This document shows positions 37,433 to 46,282 of a stretch of DNA of 64,000 nucleotides, piece by piece. Positions within the stretch are counted from its first letter, which is position 1; each line of letters opens with the position of its first letter. The position numbers and the translations under genes were made by a program. The notes below the pieces were generated by a model. That model ran no database searches. It saw only the letters and a program-made list of their open reading frames with translations, and was not told the origin of the DNA. This DNA comes from Dyadobacter sp. MSC1_007 (GTDB lineage: Bacteria > Bacteroidota > Bacteroidia > Cytophagales > Spirosomataceae), in assembly GCF_023667495.1 (NCBI RefSeq), contig NZ_JAMOZL010000003.1, positions 372,001 through 436,000 on the forward strand, in the 5' to 3' direction.

Positions 37433-38817
37433 TTCTGTCCCAGGGTTTTGATCTTATCGACGTTGTTATGAATCTTTTCTATGGCCGAGGCAATGGCTTT
37501 CATGTCATCCTTCGTGCCTAGGAGCATGTTTTGGGTAAACCATACGGCTTCACTGCAAACTTTATCGTTCACAGGACATTTATTCGCCTCATCGTATTTA
37601 TTAATGTCAAGCATTTCCTTCGGATACATTCTTTTGTAATTCTCGGATTCGAATGTGTCTTTCAGGTAAGGTTGTGTATTCAAAGGTGTATATCCGCTCG
37701 AACAAGGGACGCCTTCGGCCTTCAATGCATTCAAAAATGCCTCACGCGGTAAACCTTTGAAACCTTCCTTTTGATAACGGAAAGGGAACAAATGGAAAGC
37801 ACCCCGCGTGACTTTGTCGTATAATTTGTAAGGAACTATGCCCGAAATGTCCTTGATCAGCGATTTCAGGAATTCGGCATTCTCGTTGCGTGTAGTGGTT
37901 TGCGCGTCGAGGCGCTTCAGTTGGGCTATGCCAATCGCCGCCTGGTACTCCGAAAACCGCAGTTTTGTGCCCTGCATGATGCTTCCCGTGCTCACAGCTC
38001 CTACTGCCGAGCCATATGGGTTGCCGAAGTTGGTATATGAAAAACAGAGATCTATAAAATGATCATTATTACTTACAATGGCCCCGCCTTCACCGATAGG
38101 CAGGTTTTTAGAGTTCTGGAAACTGAAACAGCCTGCGTCACCAATTGTGCCTACTTTCTTTTTATCATATTCAGCTAAATGCGCCTGACATGCATCTTCG
38201 ATCACGAGCAGTTTGTGCTTTTTGGCAATGGCCATAACCCGGTCCATATCTACCGGTAAACCCAGAATATGCACTGCAAGGATCGCCTTGGTACGCGGGG
38301 TGATTTTCGCCTCGATTTTTGCCGGATCGATCTGGAAAGTCTCAGCGTCGATATCCACAAAAACCGGCATGGCGCCATTGGAAAGAATAGAAGAGACCGA
38401 TGCGATGAAGGTGTAAGGCGGAACCAGCACCTCGTCACCAGCCTGAATGCCAAGTTGGTTGATAGCGGTAACGAGCGCATTGGTGCCGTTTACGACCGCG
38501 AGACATCTTTTTACGCCCAATGCAGCTGCCCATTCTTTCTCAAACTGTGTCACCACCTCGGCGCGCGACCAGATTCCGCTCCGCAGCACTTCCAGCACCT
38601 GTTTCTCGTCCGTAGCCGGGTTCCATTGCGGCCAGACAGGCCATTTAACTTCCGCCCAGGCCGACGGCCCGCCCAGTATCGCAGGCACCTGAGCCGCTTT
38701 GGAGCCAATTACCGGCAAACCTGCAACAGAAGAGGAAGCGAGGGCCACACCCAAGCCGGCCATTGAATTCTGTTTGAGAAACGTTCTTCGCGACAATCGG
38801 GAGCTGAATGCTTTCAT
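37429..38817 (-). CDS. DegT/DnrJ/EryC1/StrS aminotransferase-fold protein with Tat signal
   Basis: 462 residues. The N-terminus SRRTFLKQNSMAGLGVAL is a twin-arginine signal. The body is a full DegT-type PLP enzyme: NGTNALVTAINQLGI, VLVPPYTFIAS, IEDACQAH (D208), and the PLP lysine K237 in FSFQNSKNLPIGEGG, then a KLRFSEYQAAIG segment. These enzymes normally aminate nucleotide-linked keto sugars in the cytoplasm, so export with PLP already bound is notable. It overlaps the ceramidase-like gene by 4 bp and sits 31 bp after a Gfo/Idh oxidoreductase. Confidence 0.9.
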   Translation of the reverse strand: MKAFSSRLSRRTFLKQNSMAGLGVALASSSVAGLPVIGSKAAQVPAILGGPSAWAEVKWPVWPQWNPATDEKQVLEVLRSGIWSRAEVVTQFEKEWAAALGVKRCLAVVNGTNALVTAINQLGIQAGDEVLVPPYTFIASVSSILSNGAMPVFVDIDAETFQIDPAKIEAKITPRTKAILAVHILGLPVDMDRVMAIAKKHKLLVIEDACQAHLAEYDKKKVGTIGDAGCFSFQNSKNLPIGEGGAIVSNNDHFIDLCFSYTNFGNPYGSAVGAVSTGSIMQGTKLRFSEYQAAIGIAQLKRLDAQTTTRNENAEFLKSLIKDISGIVPYKLYDKVTRGAFHLFPFRYQKEGFKGLPREAFLNALKAEGVPCSSGYTPLNTQPYLKDTFESENYKRMYPKEMLDINKYDEANKCPVNDKVCSEAVWFTQNMLLGTKDDMKAIASAIEKIHNNVDKIKTLGQK

Positions 38818-38848
38818 GGAACAATGGATTAGGATTGATTTCGAAAAC

Positions 38849-39853
38849 CTATTTTTTGCCCGCCTTGGCCAGCACGCTTTCCAGGGTTACGCTTTTTCCG
38901 CCCTGCCTTTTGCTTTCATCGGCTGCCTCCATGAAAGCGAATATCTCGATGGTTTCCTCCGGTGTTACCGGCACTTCACCTGTTTTGAAATATTTGATAA
39001 TATCGACTAAAAGAGGTTCATAACCTCCATAAGGGCCTAAAACTTTGTTGCCGTCCTCTGTAAAAACGGTCCCGCCGTAATCGTGTTTGCCTGTGCGCGT
39101 GCCCCGGAACGTACCCGTGCGGCCATCGCCCCAAATGCCCACCACAATGTCGGTATTGGGTGTGTTAACGCGCGTCACGCTTTTGCAACCGGTGCCCATT
39201 ACGGTATAAAGCGTCTCTACTCCGTGGATACCGTACCAGAAGAAATCAGGATGTGTTTTTTCAAGAACGGCAGGGCTATACGTATCCGCGCCCAGCACCT
39301 TTTTCTTATCAATGCTTTCAATTCCCTTGATGTAACGAAGCGATGAAGCTGTGAAAATGGGGATATTGTATTTTTTTGAAGCTTCGTAAATTTTGAGTGT
39401 ATCTGAAAGGGAAGCGGCAACAGGTTTGTCGATGAACATCCGTTTTCCTGCTTTAAACACTTCGAGTGCCTGTTCCAAATGCAGACGGCCATCGTTGGTT
39501 TCGAGCAATATTACATCAGTCTTATTCAAAAGCTCTTTGATCGATCCAACAATCTCGACACCCATTTTCTTCACTTCCTCGATATATCCGGGTATCCGCT
39601 TGGTACTGGATTCGATGTCTTTGCTGCCGTATGGGTATGCAGCCACAACTTTGTAACCATCGTAAACGGGGTTTGGCTGTTCCGCATTAAGGCCCTTCGT
39701 GAATGCGATGCTATGTGAAGTGTCGAGGCCGATAATGCCAATTCTTTTTCCTTCGGCAGGGCTGGCGAATATGGGTAAATGATCCATGAGGCCCAGCCCT
39801 AAACCGGCTGATGCTGATCGGAGAATGAAGTTTCTTCTGCTCAGAGAGTGCAT
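38849..39853 (-). CDS. Gfo/Idh/MocA oxidoreductase with twin-arginine signal, first gene of the run
   Basis: 334 residues from the ATG at 39853; the frame is open to 39925, but the Tat signal MHSLSRRNFILRSASAGLGL starts at the chosen ATG. The NAD-binding start is RIGIIGLDTSHSIAF, and the EKP motif is replaced by FIDKPVAASLSDT. The C-terminal half is shorter than in the other two copies. It probably starts the minus-strand run through nagB. Confidence 0.88.
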   Translation of the reverse strand: MHSLSRRNFILRSASAGLGLGLMDHLPIFASPAEGKRIGIIGLDTSHSIAFTKGLNAEQPNPVYDGYKVVAAYPYGSKDIESSTKRIPGYIEEVKKMGVEIVGSIKELLNKTDVILLETNDGRLHLEQALEVFKAGKRMFIDKPVAASLSDTLKIYEASKKYNIPIFTASSLRYIKGIESIDKKKVLGADTYSPAVLEKTHPDFFWYGIHGVETLYTVMGTGCKSVTRVNTPNTDIVVGIWGDGRTGTFRGTRTGKHDYGGTVFTEDGNKVLGPYGGYEPLLVDIIKYFKTGEVPVTPEETIEIFAFMEAADESKRQGGKSVTLESVLAKAGKK

Positions 39854-39970
39854 AAAACAAAAAGGAAAGAGTTTAGGAACGTCACACCCGTTTGAAAGAT
39901 CGGGCACGTACCCGTAAATATACACACATATTTTAATTTACAAGGTTTTGAGGAGAAATTTCGAGAGTTA

Positions 39971-40022
39971 GTGCAAATCTCAGCGCAGCGAAGCGCGCTA
40001 GTGCAAATCTCCAGATTTGTAC
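39971..40022. repeat. Short repeats with gtgcaaatct motif
   Basis: tagtgcaaatct occurs twice (39970 and 39999 regions), and the second forms GTGCAAATCT-CC-AGATTTGTAC, a palindrome with one mismatch. The short cagcgcagcgaagcgcgc between them can also fold. No gene is seen here. Confidence 0.6.
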
Positions 40023-40025
40023 ATA

Positions 40026-40209
40026 TTATTCGCAGGCCTCTGGCCGGTCGGGAATGGCGATAGCGTTTTTGCTTGAATTGACCGGCCGGAGGCCTGCGAA
40101 TAAGTGGTCACGAAGGTGGCCTTCGCGCCATTTTTGCGTTTTTGCTTGAATTGGCCGGCCGGAGGCCTGCGAATAAATAGTCACGAAGGTAGACCTTCGC
40201 GCCATTTTT
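40026..40209. repeat. 24-bp inverted repeat plus 73/74-bp tandem duplication
   Basis: The arms at 40026-40049 and 40080-40103 are complementary over 24 bp with one mismatch. The unit 40063-40135 (73 bp) is repeated immediately at 40136-40209 (74 bp) with about five differences and one extra base. Each unit also contains a small cgaaggt/accttcg hairpin. The second copy ends on the LacI stop codon, so it may work as its terminator. Nothing in the 354-bp gap 39854-40207 looks coding. Confidence 0.85.
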
Positions 40210-41266
40210 AATTTTGATAAAACGCCTGATTCTCTTTCGTAATAATATCAATAGGCATGAAATGCGTCTTCTCAACAGGTGTTCCTAGGACCAGCCTCTG
40301 ATAAAGTGCCATTAAGCCGCGGTAACCCTGTTCTTCCGGTTTGTGGCAGATCAGGAAGTCGATGAGGCCCTGGTTTAGGAAAGAGATATTTTCTTTTAAA
40401 TAGTCATAACCAATCAGCGAAATGTCGGTTCGCTTGCTTTTTTTCAGGAAGGCGGCGACCGAAAATACCCGGGAATTGGTCACGAAAATTGCTTCGACAT
40501 CCTCGTGCTCGTGCAATGCACGCGTCAGGTCTCGGGCGACGGAAAGGCTGTCGGTATCCTTAATATCCACGCGAATAATTTCGGTGGGCAGGTCGTGATC
40601 CTTGAAATAGGAGCGGAAACCTTCTTCGATCTGAAGATAATTATAGCTGTCCGTTTCCTTGGAGATATTCACCACGGCCACCTTATGCTTTTCTTTCAGC
40701 CGGTAAGTCGACAGTTTGGCACCCACGTAGCCACTTTGGAACAAATGCGGGCCAATGTAGCAAAGGTTATGTTCATCGGGGACGTCCGAGTCTATGAAAA
40801 CGAAGGGTATTTTGAGCTTGTGGCAGGCATGAACGAACTTCCGTGAGGCCTCAATGAACGAAGGGGCAAGCAAAACACCATGAAAATGCCCTTCAAGGAT
40901 TAGTGCTGCCTGCTCATTAAATGACTCCTGACTGTTGAGATCAAAATAGAAAGTGGTCACCTGAACACCATATTTCCGGATCTCGGCTTCGGCACGGGTA
41001 ATGCCTTTCATTGGCGCTTCCCAGAAATCGGTTTCTTCGGAAACGCGCGGGATAAGGATGGCAAGCGATATGATTTTCCTCGACGCGAGCCTGCTAGCCA
41101 GGATATTGGGCTGATAATCCAGCTCCTTAATGATATCGTTGATCTTCTTTTTGGTCTTTTCCGAAACTCCCGACCGGTTATGGATCACGCGGTCCACAGT
41201 TGCAATGGACACATTGGCCCGACGGGCTATTTCTTTAACTCCGTAATAAGTATTTTCTTTTTCCAT
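40208..41266 (-). CDS. LacI-family transcriptional regulator
   Basis: 352 residues from the ATG at 41266 (MEKENTYYGVKEIARRANVS); an upstream in-frame start at 41278 adds four residues. The helix-turn-helix and hinge are clear (GVKEIARRANVSIATVDRVIHNRSGVSEKTKKKI, LDYQPNILASRLASR). The rest is a periplasmic-binding-protein-like sensor domain. It is divergent from susC with a 224-bp gap, so it likely controls the susCD-sulfatase genes, the sugar cluster on its own strand, or both. Confidence 0.92.
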   Translation of the reverse strand: MEKENTYYGVKEIARRANVSIATVDRVIHNRSGVSEKTKKKINDIIKELDYQPNILASRLASRKIISLAILIPRVSEETDFWEAPMKGITRAEAEIRKYGVQVTTFYFDLNSQESFNEQAALILEGHFHGVLLAPSFIEASRKFVHACHKLKIPFVFIDSDVPDEHNLCYIGPHLFQSGYVGAKLSTYRLKEKHKVAVVNISKETDSYNYLQIEEGFRSYFKDHDLPTEIIRVDIKDTDSLSVARDLTRALHEHEDVEAIFVTNSRVFSVAAFLKKSKRTDISLIGYDYLKENISFLNQGLIDFLICHKPEEQGYRGLMALYQRLVLGTPVEKTHFMPIDIITKENQAFYQN

Positions 41267-41399
41267 CCGGAAAAGCAAGGTTTTGGTATCAGGCAGGATG
41301 TTCCCGCTTTGTAAACGTCAGGCTGCTGCAAGCCACTAATAAAGCGGATTTAGAACTTATTTAATGATTTTGAAAAGAAATATTTAATAAACCGTAGAA

Positions 41400-41431
41400 T
41401 TTGCTTCTTCAATAATCTCTACTTTATTTTG
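41400..41431 (+). promoter_or_regulatory. Probable susC promoter
   Basis: TTTG at 41400-41403 is followed after 20 bp by TTATTTTG (41424-41431), the Bacteroidota -33/-7 layout. The spacing equals that of the two leader promoters at 47887 and 54062. It ends 59 bp before the susC ATG, within the gap shared with lacI. Confidence 0.5.
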
Positions 41432-41490
41432 CCTATATAATTTATAGAGTAAATATTCTAAAACTAACCCGTTTAATCAGCCACCAGCTT

Positions 41491-44400
41491 ATGCACCAAA
41501 ATTTATCCCGAAAATCATCGCGGGGCAGAAGGAGTGTTCTGCTCATCGCATTCCTGCTTTCAGGACTTGCAGCCTTCGCCCAAAACATCAACATAAAAGG
41601 TACAGTCACATCGTCGACCGACAATTCCTCGCTTCCCGGTGTTAATATTGTCGTAAAGAATTCCCTCACCGGAACGTCCACCGACGCGGAGGGGAAATAT
41701 GAAATCAGCGCCCCTTCCGAAGCGACTTTGGTTTTTTCCGGCATCGGGTACGTTACCCAGGAGGTGCCCGTTAATGGCCGGAGTACTATCGACCTGAAAC
41801 TCGCTACCGATACCAAGCTGCTTGAAGAAGTGGTGGTGGTAGGCTATGGCACGCAAAAACGGAACAGCATGACCAACTCGGTGTCGCAGATTAGCGGCGA
41901 TGCGATTACCAAACGGCCGGTATCAAATATCCAGCAGTCGTTCCAGGGCCTGATGCCGGGTGTGACCGTGCTCGATCAGGGCGGTTCACCGGGAAAATCT
42001 AACACCAATATACGGGTAAGGGGTATTACGACCTTCAATATCAACGGCAGCAGCACCAGTGGTTACGATCTTGGAAAGAACGATGCATTGGTTATTGTTG
42101 ATGGCATTGAGCAGCGGCTCAGCGACATTAACCCGGACGATATCGAGTCGGTTTCGGTGTTGAAAGATGCTTCATCAACGGCTATTTACGGTTCACGTGC
42201 GACCAACGGGGTTATACTCGTTACCACTAAAAGAGCGAAAGGAGGGAAGGTGCAGGTGGATTATCATGGTTACTATGCCATTCAGAAATCCAATAATGTG
42301 CCTAAAATGATGGGGCTTGAAGCTTACATGCGCGAGCAGGTGGCCGCGTATACCAATGCGGGCCTCGCTGTTCCTAACCGGTTTACTGAACAATCCATTC
42401 AGGCTTATGTGAATGCGACCGACCGGGAGAAATACCCGCTGCCTAATACCTGGTTCGAAACCATGCTCCGTTCCGCTCCTCAGCAGAACCACACGATTTC
42501 GGTCGCGGGCGGTACGGATGTGATCAGGACAAGGTTGAGCGCACGGTATCAGGACCAGCAGGGTGTTATTGAAGGGTATTCCAATAAAATCGCGGAATTC
42601 AGGCTGAATACCGATTATACCGTTTCGAAGAGAATACGCGTAAGCGGTGATATCAATTACCGGTATAGCAGCGCATTGAACCCGACAGTCAATAATACCG
42701 GCGCCAATCCTGCACCGCTCAACAATTTTTTCCACGGTACATTGTGGGCCGTGCCTAAGTATGCCGACGGTACATATGGCCTCAGTACGCAGGGTAACAA
42801 TCCGTTGATGTTTAATGAAATAGGGGGCCAGTCGAAGCAGAACACCGATTATCTAGCCGGTTATGTAAAAGCAGATTTTGATATTGCGGAAGGGCTGACA
42901 TTCTCGACACAAATTGCAGGACGGGGCACATTTACCTACCAGAAAAATTTCACAAACGCCTACACGAACATCGACAAGAACACCAATATCACCAAAACTG
43001 TCGCGATCAACTCGCTGAATGAGGTCAGGAACACGCTGCGGGAATACACGATCAACAATCTCCTAACTTATGAAAAGAGCTTCGGCAATCACAATCTGAA
43101 GGCATTGGTCGGTTATTCGCAGATCGGAAATACGCAGACGTTTCTTTCGGCTTACAGGGAGCGCTTCTATAATAATGATATAGGTTCGATCGGCCAGGGT
43201 GCGAACGATGGGACGAAAAGCAACAATGGTAATGATGCCGAATATGGCTTGCGTTCTTATTTCGGAAGGGTTAATTATGATTATAAAGAGAAATACCTTT
43301 TTGAAGCCAATGGTCGCTACGACGGTTCTTCAAAATTCACCGGGCCGAAGCAATACAGCTTTTTTCCTTCGTTCTCGGCTGGCTGGCGCATTTCAAAGGA
43401 AAGTTTTTGGGGTGGACTTGAAAAAGCTGTCAATGACTTGAAAATCAGAGGTTCGTGGGGTATCACTGGAAACCAGTCAGTGGACCTGTACAGCTATTAC
43501 GCCGCTTTGACAGCCAGTGGGTATACTTTCGGCGGTACTTCCGTGCAGGGTTACCGGCCCACGACACTCGCGAATACCAATCTGGGCTGGGAATCGACCA
43601 CGCAGCTGGACATTGGGTTGGACGCCGCTTTCCTGAACAAAAGGTTGACGCTGACAGCCGATTACTATCGGAAGCTGACAGACGATATATTGCTGAACCT
43701 CGACATTCCGGCTACGATCGGGCTCACAGCGCCTCCTCAGAATGCTGGTTCGGTTGAGAATAAGGGCTGGGAATTCAGCCTGAACTATCGTGGGGCTGCC
43801 GCGGCATCGGGCTTTCGTTATAACATTGGTGCTAACCTGAGCATTAATGAGAACAAAGTAGTGGACTTAAAGGGCACCGGGCCCTACATTACCGGCTCTG
43901 ATATCGACCCCCGTTATATTATTGCGAAAGGTTTGCCGATCAATACGCTTTGGGGGTATCAGACAGCCGGGCTGTTCCAGTCGGCGCAGGAAATTGCGGA
44001 ATATAAAGCTACTTATGCCGCGAATACCAAGCCGGGCGATGTTAAATATGTGGATAGAAATAAGGATGGTAAGATCAATGCGGACGACATGACGGCGATC
44101 GGCAATTCTTTCCCAAAATATACATTCGGTGTCAATACTGATTTCTCCTATAAAAACTTCGACCTAAGCATTCTCTTCCAGGGAGCGGCGAAAGTAGATG
44201 CCCGCCTGGCCGGTGCATTGGCTGAAATGGGTAACCAGGAAGGCTTTACCCACGAGATTTATACCAATAATTACTGGACTCCCGAGCATACCGATGCCCG
44301 TTTCCCAAGACCAGTGAAGTTTGACCTGCGCGATGTAGCCACGTCCGACAGGCTGGTGATCGACGGTTCTTACCTGCGTCTCAAGAATGTGCAGCTCGCC

Positions 44401-44589
44401 TACACGATTCCTGCGGCCATCGTCAGCAAACTGCATTTGAGCAGGCTCAGAGTGTATACATCCGCAACCAACCTGCTTACATTCTCCAAACTGAATGACT
44501 GGAACCTCGATCCGGAGGTTCCTTCCGGCCGTGCGGTTTATTTCCCGCAGACGGCATTGTACACATTTGGTTTAAATCTGGGATTCTGA
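41491..44589 (+). CDS. SusC/RagA-type TonB-linked outer-membrane transporter
   Basis: 1032 residues. A signal peptide (about 1-30, ending AAFAQ) is followed by a CarbopepD_reg_2 domain (INIKGTVTSSTDNSSLPGVNIVVKN, GIGYVTQEVPV), the VVVVGYGTQKR TonB-box-like motif, and the plug with the SusC signature DGIEQRLSDINPDDIESVSVLKDASSTAIYGSRATNGVILVTTK. A full-length barrel ends TALYTFGLNLGF. With SusD it imports oligosaccharides. 22 bp separate it from susD. Confidence 0.96.
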   Translation: MHQNLSRKSSRGRRSVLLIAFLLSGLAAFAQNINIKGTVTSSTDNSSLPGVNIVVKNSLTGTSTDAEGKYEISAPSEATLVFSGIGYVTQEVPVNGRSTIDLKLATDTKLLEEVVVVGYGTQKRNSMTNSVSQISGDAITKRPVSNIQQSFQGLMPGVTVLDQGGSPGKSNTNIRVRGITTFNINGSSTSGYDLGKNDALVIVDGIEQRLSDINPDDIESVSVLKDASSTAIYGSRATNGVILVTTKRAKGGKVQVDYHGYYAIQKSNNVPKMMGLEAYMREQVAAYTNAGLAVPNRFTEQSIQAYVNATDREKYPLPNTWFETMLRSAPQQNHTISVAGGTDVIRTRLSARYQDQQGVIEGYSNKIAEFRLNTDYTVSKRIRVSGDINYRYSSALNPTVNNTGANPAPLNNFFHGTLWAVPKYADGTYGLSTQGNNPLMFNEIGGQSKQNTDYLAGYVKADFDIAEGLTFSTQIAGRGTFTYQKNFTNAYTNIDKNTNITKTVAINSLNEVRNTLREYTINNLLTYEKSFGNHNLKALVGYSQIGNTQTFLSAYRERFYNNDIGSIGQGANDGTKSNNGNDAEYGLRSYFGRVNYDYKEKYLFEANGRYDGSSKFTGPKQYSFFPSFSAGWRISKESFWGGLEKAVNDLKIRGSWGITGNQSVDLYSYYAALTASGYTFGGTSVQGYRPTTLANTNLGWESTTQLDIGLDAAFLNKRLTLTADYYRKLTDDILLNLDIPATIGLTAPPQNAGSVENKGWEFSLNYRGAAAASGFRYNIGANLSINENKVVDLKGTGPYITGSDIDPRYIIAKGLPINTLWGYQTAGLFQSAQEIAEYKATYAANTKPGDVKYVDRNKDGKINADDMTAIGNSFPKYTFGVNTDFSYKNFDLSILFQGAAKVDARLAGALAEMGNQEGFTHEIYTNNYWTPEHTDARFPRPVKFDLRDVATSDRLVIDGSYLRLKNVQLAYTIPAAIVSKLHLSRLRVYTSATNLLTFSKLNDWNLDPEVPSGRAVYFPQTALYTFGLNLGF

Positions 44590-44611
44590 GGTATTCAAAA
44601 AGCATTTGATC

Positions 44612-46207
44612 ATGAAAACAAATACATTCAAGCATATTATCTATTCAGGAATAACGGTCATTGCATTGGCGCTAACTTCCTGCGATTCCAACCTGCTCGA
44701 AACAGTTCCTAACGACCGTTTGTCGGAGGATTTATTCTGGAAAACCGAGGGCGATGCTAAACTGGCGGTCAATTCTTTATATACTGATCTGGACAGCACA
44801 AACATCGTTTCCTGGGACGGCGTGACGGACATCGCGCACATTAACCAGAGCTTTAATGTCGACGCATACATTGAGGCCGGAAGCTACGATGCCACCAGTT
44901 CGAAAATTTATGGGGAATGGAGGAAAGCATACCGGGGCATTCGGGCGGTCAATTACTTTCTTGAAAACGTCGATAAAATACCGGGCGCGAACCCCGCTGT
45001 GATTAACCAGTTCAAGGGTGAAGCCAAAGCATTGCGTGCCTATTATTATATCAAACTGGCTGGCTTGTACGGTTCGGTGCCGTTGGTGACCTCTTCCATT
45101 AGTATTGATGAAGGTCGATTGTTGGTGAATGCGCCGGTGGAGGAAATCTGGAATTTTGTAGAAAAGGAGCTGACCGAAGCCGCCGCATTGCTTCCCACAA
45201 GTTACGGTGCCGCAGACAAAGGCCGGGTCACGAAAGGTGCTGCATTAGGCTTGCTAGCCCGCGCGAACCTTTATGCGGGGAGGTATCAAAAAGCGGCCGA
45301 TGCAGCCGATCAGGTGATTAAGCTGGGTGTTTACGGATTGTATGATTCCTACGAAAAGCTGTTTAGTTACGCGGCTGAGAATAATAAGGAGGTGATTTTG
45401 GATAAACAGTATCTCAAGGATGTTTACCAGCACAACGTTTTCGCCTATCTGGCGCCGTATAGCCAGAAAAACGGAGGCAGCACTGTTGTCCCTACAAAAG
45501 CTTTGGTCGATACTTATGAAACTTTGGAAGGCAAGAAAATCACCGATGCCGGAAGCGGATATGATCCTGCAAAACCATACGTCAACCGGGATCCGCGCCT
45601 CCGTTTTTCAGTTTTCCTCGAAGGCGATGCATTGCCAAGTGGTATTACCTTCCAGCCCCGCCCAACCAGCAGCACAGCCGATGCGATCGGAAGTACCTAC
45701 ATTGCTTCGACGACCGGCTTTAATATCAAGAAATACATTAATACCGAAGATTTTGCGAATCCGACAAATAGTGGTATCAACATTATCCTGCTCCGTTACG
45801 CAGAAATCCTGCTGACTTATGCAGAGGCCAAAATAGAGCTGGGACAGGTCGACGCGAGCGTGCTTGCGGCCATTAACCAGATTAGAAACGGCCGCGCCGA
45901 CGTGAAGCAACCCTCCATTACTGCGACGGCGCAAGCTGCGTTGCGGGACATTGTAAGAAGGGAAAGGGCAGTGGAACTTGCATTTGAAGGCCAGCGACTG
46001 TTTGATATCCGCCGATGGAAAATAGCCGAAAATGTCATGACCGGTCCGGTATTTGGAATTACCTATCCGGATAACACAGGCAAGCTCATTACGGTCCAGG
46101 CCGCTTCCTCGAACCGCGTTTTCGACCCGGCGCGCCATTATTTATGGCCTATCCCGCAAAAGGAGCGCGATTTGAACCCTAATCTGAAACAAAACCCGAA
46201 CTGGTAA
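44612..46207 (+). CDS. SusD/RagB-type glycan-binding lipoprotein
   Basis: 531 residues from the ATG at 44612; a TTG two codons upstream is less likely. The lipoprotein signal ends at LALTSCDSN. Typical SusD features are ETVPNDRLSEDLFWKTEGDAKLAVN, YRGIRAVNYFLENVDKI, FKGEAKALRAYYYIKLAGLYGSVPLV, the TPR-like helices, and the C-terminal LLRYAEILLTYAEAKIEL plus ERAVELAFEGQRLFDIRRWK. It caps the SusC pore on the cell surface. The sulfatase that follows after 75 bp suggests a sulfated glycan as ligand. Confidence 0.96.
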   Translation: MKTNTFKHIIYSGITVIALALTSCDSNLLETVPNDRLSEDLFWKTEGDAKLAVNSLYTDLDSTNIVSWDGVTDIAHINQSFNVDAYIEAGSYDATSSKIYGEWRKAYRGIRAVNYFLENVDKIPGANPAVINQFKGEAKALRAYYYIKLAGLYGSVPLVTSSISIDEGRLLVNAPVEEIWNFVEKELTEAAALLPTSYGAADKGRVTKGAALGLLARANLYAGRYQKAADAADQVIKLGVYGLYDSYEKLFSYAAENNKEVILDKQYLKDVYQHNVFAYLAPYSQKNGGSTVVPTKALVDTYETLEGKKITDAGSGYDPAKPYVNRDPRLRFSVFLEGDALPSGITFQPRPTSSTADAIGSTYIASTTGFNIKKYINTEDFANPTNSGINIILLRYAEILLTYAEAKIELGQVDASVLAAINQIRNGRADVKQPSITATAQAALRDIVRRERAVELAFEGQRLFDIRRWKIAENVMTGPVFGITYPDNTGKLITVQAASSNRVFDPARHYLWPIPQKERDLNPNLKQNPNW

Positions 46208-46282
46208 GGGCGGCGTTCGATTATTTGATAAATTTCCCGAATTATCCGTGCGGATATCTAGTCTAAACCACCTTTTCAATCT

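Noticed and set aside
39961..40209. Possible CRISPR array
   Set aside because: Only two long direct repeats without unique spacers, and no cas genes are seen.
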